Of a stretch of DNA of 64,000 nucleotides, positions 30,001-42,000 are shown piece after piece. Numbering within the stretch: the stretch's first letter is position 1; every line of letters starts with the position of its first letter. Under the pieces are notes generated by a model that saw only the letters and a program-made list of their open reading frames with translations, was not told the DNA's origin and searched no databases. The position numbers and the translations under genes are program-made. Source of the stretch: Ditylenchus dipsaci (lineage: Eukaryota > Nematoda > Chromadorea > Rhabditida > Anguinidae); the NCBI GenBank assembly GCA_004194705.1, contig SADC01000159.1, positions 1-64,000 of the forward strand, given 5' to 3'.

Positions 30001-33000
30001 ACCATTAAAGAGGTCCAGCCAAGTAAAGCCTTAGCAACTAGAGAATTGGATAGCAAAATCAGTGAGATGGCTCTAAAATTCAAGGAGATCGCTAGTAGTC
30101 TGGAATATGACAGGCTGTCTAGGGACAGGGAACTAAAGATGTTACCGTTGGAAATTTCTAATCCAGAACTACTTGGACTGGAAGAAGAACATCAAGAAGA
30201 AATATTGAGATCGAAAAAAGAGACAAGTCAACTGAGCTTGAGTTCTAGAGACTCAGAAGTTCCTGCTTTTCAGAAGTCAACTAAACAACAGGAGGTATTG
30301 GAGCCAGGGCTAGAAGTCATTCAACCAGATATGTTCAGTGAATCTTTCCGGGAGCCATTCGGCTTGGAGCAGAGAACTGAAGCACAGGACTTAGAAGAGA
30401 AGCATACAGGGATTACTAAAAAGGTTGAGAAATTATCGAAGTCTGAAGATTTGCCTTACCGAAATATAGCTGACAAAAGAAAGATGGCTGGTGAAATCAG
30501 CAAAGTGCCTGAGAAGCTAAAAGAACAGAGATTTGAAGAAGTCAAATCAACATTGCCGTCGAGTTTTTCAGAGCGAGGTAGCAGTGTAGGCAAAATGACT
30601 GGTAATTTTGAAGAAATCTCGGCAAACAAGCTGCCATATGATGTGCTGGCTAGTGGTAAAGAACTGAAAAAGTTGAACATGAAGGTCCCCGAGGTTCAAA
30701 CAGACGAGACTGCAAGAGAAGCTGATGAAAAAACTCAGGTAGAAGAGATCAGGTCAGACAAAATAGTTGAAAAAGCTGCAGGACAAGAACATAGACTTAA
30801 CCAAGAAAAAGACTTCGAACTAGCTGGTCAGCAAACCCGCAAACTAATAACGGAATCTGAGTTGGGCAGTCAAAACAAGGATACAGAAAGGCCAAAATCT
30901 ACTCAGAAATACATGCAAACTCAACCACAAACTCACAGCTACAGCAGTGAAGAATTAACCCAGCAGCCAATCCTAAATATTACACAGGATCAGGACCCAA
31001 TTAAGCACAAACATCCAGCTCAAGCAACTCCAGAAGCAGAACTCACAGAGATTACACCAGCTGAAAGACAAGAGGAAGAGCAAGGCATCAAGCTGGTCAC
31101 ATCTTTTGAGCTTGATTTAGCACCCAAGGTAACTGGTATTTGGAAAGTGGCTGAACGCTACGAAGAAGTAGACCCTGAAGAGCAATCTTTAACAGTTACA
31201 GCATTTGGGAAAGACCTATTTAAAGTATCTACTAGCCAAGACAGCCAATCAAAAACAGAGTCCAGGAATGTTAGACCACCTTTCGGCAAATCGCTGTCTT
31301 GTATAAATGAGTCAGAGGAGGGAGATGAACGGCAGATGCAAATGTCTCCTAATCAATTGCGGAATCCCCCTGTATTAATACTGCTGTGGCTGGAACCTGA
31401 ACTAGAAATGGATTACGTAGTATTGGACAAAAGTGGGTGGACAAACAAAGTAAATAAAGAAAAATTGGCAGTTAATGAAGGGAATGACCAGCCAGGAGAT
31501 TCAAGTTCTTCTTCTTCAGATGAATCGTCGAGCAGCATGAGTCAGTCTACATTCATAGAATACGCAGTCGGTACACCTGAAAGTTTGGAAGGTTCGAATA
31601 GAGAAGACCTACTGAGTTTCGATGAAGAATTTGTTGGAGAGCACACTGAGCAAATGGAACAGATAGGTAAGCAAAATTTTTGTGATTAGTTAAAAAATGA
31701 AAAATTAAGAGTTTTCTGAGTTTTTTTTTCACAAAAAACTGTTGAATTTTCAGGAAATTTCGAGAAAAACGGTAAAAAAGCTCTGAATTTCATTAATTTC
31801 CAGCACTTCGATCTTCATCGGATGAAGCCTTTATTGAACATCCATCATCCATTGATTCTCAAGAACTAGCTCCAGAAATGCTAAGCACAGCAATCCAAAC
31901 ATGCCATCAGCGACCAGAACAAATCTTAGCAGACTTGCCCCTTCTAAATGTCAATGCCCAACCCGACACAGCCTTTTCTTCCCAGCCCTCTCAAGGCACG
32001 GAACAACCACAAAACCCGGGCACAAGCCAAGATCTTCCAGCTTCAACCCAAGCAAACAATTCTCCCTTTAACCATGCAGGAAACCAACCACCAGCTCAAA
32101 TAGACCCACAAGTGCAAAACCCCTCGTCCAGCTCAGACATAGTAGCAGGCGAGTTTAAATATGAGGAAACCTCGATCCAAACCCTATCTCCCAGGTCCAT
32201 TCTCTACCATGATGCAGAGAAGCCAGCAACAGATCTGGAGCTATTGTCCCAGAACGTAACCATCACCCTGTCCAGCCAATTGCCCTCCACCCAGCTTTGG
32301 TGGATGTACAATCTGGATTGTTTGATACTCAGCAGCAGACTCACCCACGGGTTAACACGGCTGATAAAGTAAAGGAAGTCAAAAAAGAAGCTTCTCCTCA
32401 ACAATTTGTGCGAGTAGTGAAAGAAACCACGGAGATAGAAGAGTATGTGACAGTCGAGAGGATTCCTTCTGGGCATGATGGCCAGAATGCAGATCCAGCC
32501 AAACCAAGTGGAAGTGGGTACACAACAAGTCAGATACAGACAACGGAGAGGCCAGTCGAGCAGGCTAATAGCAGAGTAATTTTTTACTGCTAAGATTTTT
32601 TGAAAAACTTATTTTAAATGAAATATTGAAAATTAAAATCCAATATTTTTGAAATTATATGAAATGAAATTATATTTAATAAAATTTTACAAGCAAATGT
32701 CTGTTTATACTGCACTTTCTGTTTTTTGACCCCTTTTGCCCCTCTTTGAATTCGCGCCTTGATCAACTTTTTAGGGGTACTATTTAGTTCGGACACACAT
32801 TTGAGCCTAAGGCTTTGCCAACAAAAAAATAATAAATGGGAAAGAGTAAATTAATCCATTCAAAACTGGGCTCATTTAAATAGAGCCCATTAAAATAGTG
32901 CCCATTTTCAATAAGAGTTTTTTAATTTTAATGTAGCCCAATTTAAATGGGCCCCGTTTTCTTCTGCTCAAATAAATGGACTTAAAATAATAAATCAAAA

Positions 33001-36000
33001 AGGGCTAGGATCTGAAAAATGTAACAAAGGGGCGAAATGCTCTATCGTATATATTTTAATTTTTAAAATCAACCTGAAATGAATATGTTACAGTCAAAGT
33101 CAGACTTTCAAGCTGAATTTTGACAATTGAAAATATAATTTACTTTTTTGCGTTAATTTGCGAAAATTAGTTCGCTCAGGTCAATCTAAAATATCCACAA
33201 TTTTCCAGCAAAAAAACCTTTCACTAACTTATATACATTTAGACGAGGCATCAGGCCGAGCGCCAGCTTCCAAAGACACCTTCGTACCAACAAACAACTC
33301 AATCCACCCAATCAGACCCCAATGCTCAATGGCACAGAAATACTGCAGTTCAAACCAGTCCTTCTCGCACTGCTCAAACTTTTAGCAACCATCCCTACCC
33401 AGAATCCACAGTCCAAGCTCAAAACCCAGCAGTACTAGAACATCAACCATTTGAAAGAAGTCGAGACCAAACTTTTCGGAATCTGAATACACTTCCACTG
33501 GAATCCAGGCCACCTGTTATTCATCTGAGGTTCAGGCCCAAACCTTGGATACATGACAGATCTGGATAAACTACACATGCTGTTCCACCAACATGAACCG
33601 ATTGAATACCACGAATGTCCAGAAATTGCGTCAAAGCCTCAACTGGCTCACACCTCCATGCAGACCTCGCCCAGCTTATTCACCACAAAATTTAGCCCAG
33701 AACCTATTGATACTAATCCTAAAAACATCTCAGACAACGAGCTGGAAAGAGTCAGACACACACTGGAAGCTATTCGCACCATCATACATTCACCCATGGA
33801 ATCTGAAGGAAAAAAATTGGTGGAGACTTATCAGTCAAGCGTTTTGCAAGCTGTCTCAGGATCTCAAGAAAGATCCAGCCAGAGCTTAGATTTGGAGTTT
33901 AGCTCTGAACCTGACTCTCTGGGGTCTCAATCTGGACCTAGGGCGATGGAAATGACCAAAAGAAGGATGGATGTGGAAGAGAGGGAAATGGAAAAAACTG
34001 CAGAATATCTTTGGAGCCCTTTGGTGGTTAAAGAAAAGGTCAAAAGTGGGGTGGATTTAGAATCTAGGAGCCTGCAAATTGGTTTAGACCAGGAATCCAG
34101 CTCTCAAACAGACTTATCTAGAGCTCAATCACGAGAACTACAGCGACAAGACACAGAGCCTGAACAGCAGTGGAATTCTAGAAAAGCAATCAAATACAAG
34201 TCAGATGATAAACTCAGAGCCTTGAAAAGATTTTCAGACCCTGGATTCAGCCCTGAGCCAGCCTTACTTGGATCTCAATCTGGTGTTGCACCGCTAGAGT
34301 CTCAGCAAGAGGAACTCGAAAATTTACCTAAGTCATCAGAACGCCACTACAGCACATTTTCGGTCAACAAACAACCGTCTTCACAAGATTTAGAAGCACC
34401 AGAACACCAGCCTGACTACAGACAAGTGATTGAAGAGGAGCTTAGAGTGCTCAGGCAAGGACCCAAGGAAGTCAACCAGATTCCCAAGAGCAAGAAAGAG
34501 AGACTGATGAAGAGTTATTAGCAGGAGAATCTCCCGAAACCATGGAAGATGCCTCAGAGATCAGCTACTACCCACACGAACGGTCAGCCAGCCATGAAAT
34601 TTGCAAAAAACCAAAATTGAAGACTATCCTCCCGAGCCACTAATGAGAATTGACGAAGATTCAGAAGAATTGACGTGGGCAGACAAAAAACACCTTTTCA
34701 GTACAATCGCTACCAGAACTCAGCCATACAAATGCCCGATCCCAGCCTGACAGGCAGATGGAAAGTCCGATGCCCCTCAAAGCCCAGATAAATCTGGAAG
34801 AGAAGACCAGCTGAGAATCATCAAACACTCTTTGGACGCTGTGCAGCGCAGATTTGCAAGTCCTGAACCTGGAAAATACACTGAAATACTTGAAGAAGGC
34901 GATCTGAGCTCGACTCATGGCTCAGAAAAGCCATTCCACCACGTGTCCACCGTTCAATTTGCGCCTGCCACCAGGTCAATACTCGTGGAGCAGCCAGATT
35001 CCGAGCCTCTAACCCCACAAATGACAACCAAAGACTGGTAAGGGATGTCAAGGAGGCTAAAAAACTGCTGGGTACCATACTAAAAAGACCTAAAAGTCCC
35101 GATATCCAGCAAAACTACGGCCATTTGAGCGTCGAAACCAATGTGTCAGGGCCAAAAGAGATCCAAGTATCCAGAAGACTAGTAAAAGTAGCCAGTCTAC
35201 CGGAATACCGGGCGGTATCCCCAGTTTTTTTGGTGGATTTAGAGAGCATGCCACTAATGTCACCAGTGTCAATGCATTTACATATATTCGAGCAGTATTT
35301 GGTGGATGAGGACTGGTGCATGCCATATTTCTTGGTACCCAAAGAGCATGAACTACTGGGACACACCAAATGGCCGTTGATTGAAAGATGCATTCCTGAA
35401 TGGTTGGAAGCGGCGGCTGAGGTGTTGCTGAGATCAGTTAGGGGCGAGAGAGTGGTGGACACTGCTGAGTTGAGACAGGTTTTGGAGCAGATTAAAGCAG
35501 AAAGAGGTGGGTTATTGTAATTCTCGTGTTCTATTAGGTTGTGTAAAAAGTTTTGACAAAAAGTACGCGGTGAAAATTCAAAAAATATTTTTCCGAAATA
35601 TGTCTTGAAACGACATTTCTAGGGGTAAAATGACACGCTGAGCACGAATCTGTGCTCAGAAATAGCTCGAAGCTCATTTTTGTTAAAGGTATGGCAAAGT
35701 TGCCAATTCGTTGGAAGAAAGTTGTTAATTGTTGTGGGGATTACTTTGAATAAATTTGTTTTAACTTGTGTAGATGAATAAAATGTAAGAAGTTAAAATG
35801 GCTCTTTTCTCAGCTTTTCATAAACATATTCATTTCTGAGCACAGATTCGTGTTAGCGTGTCATTTTACCCCTAGAAATGTAGTTTCAAGACATATTTCG
35901 GAAAAATATTTTTTGAATTTTCACCGCGTACTTTTTGTCAAAACTTTTTACACAACCTAATATATATGTTGGTAGTGACTCCAACCAAAACTGCCTTAGT

Positions 36001-39000
36001 CCCCCATTTTCGTTTTGGCAAAAAAATTCAAATAGTCTTAATAACCATTTATTTTTACTTTTTCGACCATTTTTTTTTAATTTTATATTTTTTCGCTTTG
36101 GTTGCAAGGTGTTTTTTGTCCTAAATGTCTCAAAACATTTGACTGCGTTTTTGGATATTGGAGTGGATGCATCTTAAGACTGTAGATTTTGGTACCCCGC
36201 CAACGGCTGGCCGTTTTTTTGCAAAAAAATAGAAAAAATGGTTTTTGAGACAATTTGAAATTTAAAAAAAACAAGGGAGACCAATGCATTTTTTTCATCA
36301 ACACATATAGAGCATATAGATATATATAGTAAATCTACATGAAAATCTTATAAAATCTTCAGAATCTGCTGCATTGAGCCGAAACTATTCAAAAGCTACC
36401 GAAGAAGTCCTGCTCAGCCACCTACATCTCCAACATCTGTGAAAAGTGGTATCAAGACAAAACCCAGTCGGAGATTTAACCAGTATCTGGACGAGGATGA
36501 GTATATGTGGCAGGAAGGGGACGCTGAAGATTGGCCACAATTCGAGTATACTGCACAAGAGACTGAACCATTTGCACTTGACTTGGAGACAGAAGAGGAC
36601 GATGATGAACCAGAAGAATTGATGTTTAGCAGTGGGGATGAGCAAGAAGAAGTGGATGTGGGCCACAGATTAAATCAGATGTGGGCTAGAAGACCTGGTC
36701 TGGACAAACAAGAAAATGCCAAAATTAATGCTTTGAAGTAGGCAAATTTTTAACATTCTCAATATTTGGTTGATCCATAAGTTCGCGAATCGGCTTACAT
36801 AGCCCCTTCGTACTTTTTTTTGATACATTACTAGCTTACTAACAAATGGGTTTCACCTGCAAAATAATATCAGAAAAATTGATGGGACTTATTCCAAAAT
36901 TATTCCAAAATGTTATTTTGTAACCCATCAATCAATATTGCTGAAATTCTTCTAAGTAAATTTTAATTTTTAATCATTGCCCGTTACCTTTGTTGCTCGC
37001 TTGTATGACAACGTGTAACCTACCTGAAAGTACTTTCTACCGTGTATAGTCACCCGCGGAGCTATATATATCGGGTCCACCCCGATTGATCCCCGCCGAT
37101 TGATCCCCGCCAATTGATCCCGGCCGATTGATCCCCGAACAATTAAAAAAGTTCATGTCATTTCACCAGTAATTTTTTTTTAATCTACAACAAACAAAAA
37201 TATAACAGCAATGTTATTGGACATCTGAGGTGAGTTCTACCTGATTATCCTGGGTACTACTACCTCAAGAGCGGTTTAACACCACTGGGTCACTTCAGTA
37301 CCCTAACCTTAATACCTGAATTCTCAGGCACTACCTGAATACCACCACTTGGATATTGAGCCCCGTATCCAATTAGCGGATTTTTCTTTCATTTTCACTC
37401 TCAGTTTCAGTGTACCCAATGACTTTTTTTCACTCTCACTTTCAGTGAAAATTTCGGAGGAATTTTTCAGCTTGAACCAACCAAACAAGTGGTCGTCCAC
37501 TTGGATAAAAAATTCAACATTTTTTCACTGGTTCAGGTTCCAAAACCTGTTCCCTGGACTAACTCGGGCATGCTAAAGATGGTTTGATAATGGTAAAATG
37601 CCGTTTTGTAGAGTATATATCGAGTTTTGGTAAAATCGAGTTCTGGTAAAATCAATACCTGAGAAAACTGCATGTAACCACTATGAAACCATCTTCAGCA
37701 TGGCCGAGTTAGTCCAGAAAACTAGTTTTGGAACATGAAAAACGTAAAAATTTTATGATCCAAGTGGACGATCATTTGGTGTAGTTGGTGCATGGATTAT
37801 CCAGTAGAACTGAAGTTGGGTCATGAAAAACATTTTAAATTTTAAAAGTTATTTACATGACGAAAATATCTTGATCCAGATATTGATCCAAAATCTTCAT
37901 CCAGCCTGATCTGACTCGATGCATCCCTGATCTACGGCTGACCCGTTCTGATCCAGCCAACCCACTGGAACAGGAGTGGATCAATCCGGATCAGGGGATG
38001 GCCAGGAGTAGATCAGGCCGGATCTGTATCAGGGATGGATTAGGACGAATTAGGGGTGTATCAGACTAAAGGCTAGATCAGACAAATTGTCCCAAAAAAA
38101 ACTGTTAAATAGCCTTAAAAAGCTATATCAGAAATAATCCTATATTCAGATTCAGGATCAGGATTAAATATAATCTTTGATCCGTGATCCCTATGCAGCT
38201 ATATGCCTTATTTAGCTAAGGATTATGCTTGATCTAGGGTCTGAATAACTGCCTAGGTAGTTCTCCTATTTTTACTGGGAGTTCGCCTGTCTAAGCCTGA
38301 GTCTAACTTAGCAAAAACATCATGTTTGAGTGCGTCCAAACATACGCTGGCCGGACGACCTGCGACTCGCTACAAATTGTGACTCGCTACTGCGACTCGC
38401 TACAATTGCGACTCGCTACAGATTGAATTTTCTATTGTTATGTGGGTACAGATTGTTGTACCAGACCAATTGTTGGCCGCTTCGCGGCCAAGACCAGCAC
38501 ACTCCACATTGCAAGGGATAGGGGAACATGTAGTACATGTTTTTGGGTGAAATGGACAAAAAAGTTAAAGTGTAGCGAGTCGCAAAAAGTGTAGCGAGTC
38601 ACAATTGTAGCGAGTCGAAGTTTTACCCGCTGGCCTACCCTTGCCTGAGCATAAGTGAACTTTTGGGCGAAAAGTACTTTAGGCGAAATGACCATCTCCG
38701 TATTGTATTCACTATTTTTTTCAAATTGGCCGGGGATCAATCGGCCGGGGATCAATCGGACGGGGATCAATCGGCGGGGATCAATCGTCCTGATCCCATA
38801 TATATCAGCCCAATATTTTAGGCCTAAATTAGTTTATTCATATCTGTGGTTCAACCCTACCTAGGGCTTACCCGTTTTTTCTCCAACCCTAGGATGACCA
38901 CGTTGACGACAAAGTGGTCATGACATATTCACATACCTTGGTTTGGCGTTTATATATATATCTAAAATCTGTTTTCGATAAACTGACCTTTTTGTTATTA

Positions 39001-42000
39001 AAAATTTGAACTTGATAAGTAAAATTATATTTTTAGCGCTTAGTTTGCCTTACCTTGTCTCAAAAAACATGACTTCTAGCATGGAAAACTAATATTTTAT
39101 TTATTTAGCTGTAAATCCAATGATTTACTTCCAGATACATCATCATCCGTCAAGACCAAGCTTCCATCTACCCATCTCAGATCACCCCTGACCTACTTAT
39201 CCAACCTCAAGGCCATGACTCAAAACCACTGCAACAGGACGATCCAGACAAAGCAACACACACCAATCAACCTGAAGTTGTGTTAAGTCCAGCCCAAGCT
39301 GAGTTTCTTCTGTTACAAAGACATCCTAAGCTCATCAAAGAAGCTCCAGCCACAGTTAATCTTCTGAAAGATGTCCAACTAAGACCAGCGGTCCCAACAT
39401 TAGCCATTAAACCAGCAAGCCCAGCGTCCAAATCAGCTGCTGCCGAGGAATTAGCTGAGGTATTGGCCAGGAGATTGCAGCGACTCAGTCGATTAGAGCT
39501 TGAAAAAGAGATTGAAGACCAAAATAGTAGAGCTGAACAAGTGGATTATGCGGGAGATGGGAAAAGGCTGATGGTAGAAGGTGTAAAAAAGCCTGCTAAA
39601 GAAGCTAGCGAGAAGAGATTATCACCCTTCGGAGCAAGAGAAAGCTTTTTGCCGGGCTTACTAGTCAAAGTTTCGGAGGATGAGCTGAGCGAGGAAGACT
39701 TTCTGGAGATTTGTGAAGATGCACAACTAAAAGATGCTGACTCAATGGATTATGAGTCTAAAAAGAGTGGAACAAAAGCAAGTGTATGGGTGTTGGAGTA
39801 AGGTGGGTGGACAGAAAGTTTCATTGTGTTAGAAAGTAAACTTAGTCCAGAGATTTTGTCAGATTTTAAAAAATTTTACATTTATGAAACTCCCTCTTTT
39901 TGCAGTTTTTCGTTGTAAATGTTCATGGCCCTCTCTAATTACTCCCTGCCTTTTGGATCACTCGAGTTTCAATCTTGTATTCCCGAAAAAAACAGAGAAA
40001 ATTTTCGAGAAAATCTAGATTTTCGTAATTCGAGTAAATCAAAAAAAATATTTTTTAGTTTTCTGAATTTTTATCTAAAAATATTTTTTCATAAAGAAGA
40101 AGGGGTGATTATGATCATCTTACTTGTCTTGAGTCAAATTTTCTCCGCCCATAGCTTCGGGTTAATAACTGTAGAATTCCTTGTATGATATACGAGAAAT
40201 TCTACAGTTATCAACGTACCATTATCGATAGCATAATAACCAACTTAGGATAAGCCGGTTTTTATACTTAGTCGATTTCTGAACTGCTGATAATTTTACG
40301 TTGACAACTGTAAAAATTCTCGTGTTACGTACAAGAAATTCCACAGTTATAGGCGCACAGTTATCCACGGGAGCAAAAAAGGACAAAATATTTTACTCAA
40401 TTTTCCTCAAAAAAATAATACTTCAATCCAGAAAAAGGTGAAAGTGTACTAGGATTCGAACCTGCGAGTATTTTGTGATGAATTGATCCGTAAAAGTCCA
40501 AGTGCACCCTCTCTTAAGAGTATGGGTTCTCTAGCCGTAGAACAGGGGTGCATATTCAGAAATTTCTTGCAATGTGCTGATCTTTCGTCACTAAGCGGCG
40601 AAATACCGTCGGTATTTCTACAAAAAAAAAAGGTTTAATAATAAGCGCAACATCCCTAACTCATACCCCTGGATTTTAATACTTAATGGGTGTGCACTTG
40701 GTATGCTGTCGAATTGATTACTTTACAAATCAACCACCAAGACATCAGAACACCACAGTTTCCTAGCCTTTTATACACACTAGGAAGAGCGCTATACAAA
40801 CCTCCTTACGTAACTATACTAATATTTGCCCTTTTTTGTTATTTTTTCCAAAGCACCCATGAACATCTACAAACTGTGAGGTGTGTTTCTGCACTTATCA
40901 ACAACATATGTGAGTATTAAAGAGACACTCTATGTCTCTAACAACCCAAGCAGAGGGAATTCTAGTGGGCTCTCCCAGGTGACAGTCCGATCAGTAGTGA
41001 TTACCGGCAGTGCTCCTGCACGCCTATTGCTCTGGCTGCTAGGCAGCAGTGAGGCGCAGCTGTCACTTGCCTGCTGCCTCTCTGCTGTTGCCTCTTACTT
41101 CCGCTGCCTGGTGGAGGCAAGGCAGTGTCTAGCACCACTCTTTCGGGATTTTCTGCTGCTCTGCTGAGAAGGAGGTTAAGGATTAGTGGAGCAGCGGCTG
41201 CTCCAGGATCCACTTGTTTCTTCTTGGGGCAAAGAGGATTGCTGGCTGCGTCTATCTATCAATTACCCAAAGTAATTTGGTTGTTCTTCTTCTTTTGTTC
41301 TGTGAGTAGGGTATTTGGATTGGATGTGCATATATGCAGTGTGCAAGGATTTGCGCTGTTGTAATTTTGGAACATAAGTAGCAGTAATCACTGGTTTTGT
41401 ACAAATGTTATTTGTGTGTGAAGTGACTAAGGCATGGTATTTTTCTGTGCATTAGAAATGCTTTTTCGGCATCAGATTCAAAAAATTTAGGTTGAAGATT
41501 AAAAATCTGATGCAAAAAAAGATTGTCTGACTGTTGTAATTCAAAATTCAAACTCTTGTGTATGTGGTCTTGTATTTTTTACATATTTTTAAAAGACTTT
41601 CCTAAGGTATAATACACCTATTTTGTAGACAGCTGGATGAACTACAAAATGGGTAATAACTTGTCTGACAAGGGAACCCCGCGAACTTGTTTTTCACTTG
41701 TGAATTAGAGTTTAGTTTCATTGAGTCCCCAGCATGCGACTTTTAATGGAAATATGGAAAACTAGCCATTTTTTCACCTGTGACCTACCTCTCAAGTTCG
41801 ACTACACCTAGGGTCTGACCACTTTTTGTGGTCTATTGGTATCCTCAATTTTCATTTTTTTTGGTTGAAAAATTGAAAAAAATTTGAAAAATTTGCTATT
41901 AAAAATGCTTAACATTATAAGTTAATCAAAAATACAGTTCTAGTAACTTAAGTTTGACCTCACTTAGGATCCGTACAATTGCTGTCATTTTCGCTTCCTG

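Noticed and set aside
36385..36666. Minus-strand ORF of 93 codons
   Set aside because: Antisense shadow of the acidic exon 36363-36737, which has matching splice phases.
40441..40540. Possible minus-strand tRNA gene (aggattcgaacct)
   Set aside because: The B box is good, but the acceptor stem pairs over only about four bases and no convincing anticodon arm is visible.
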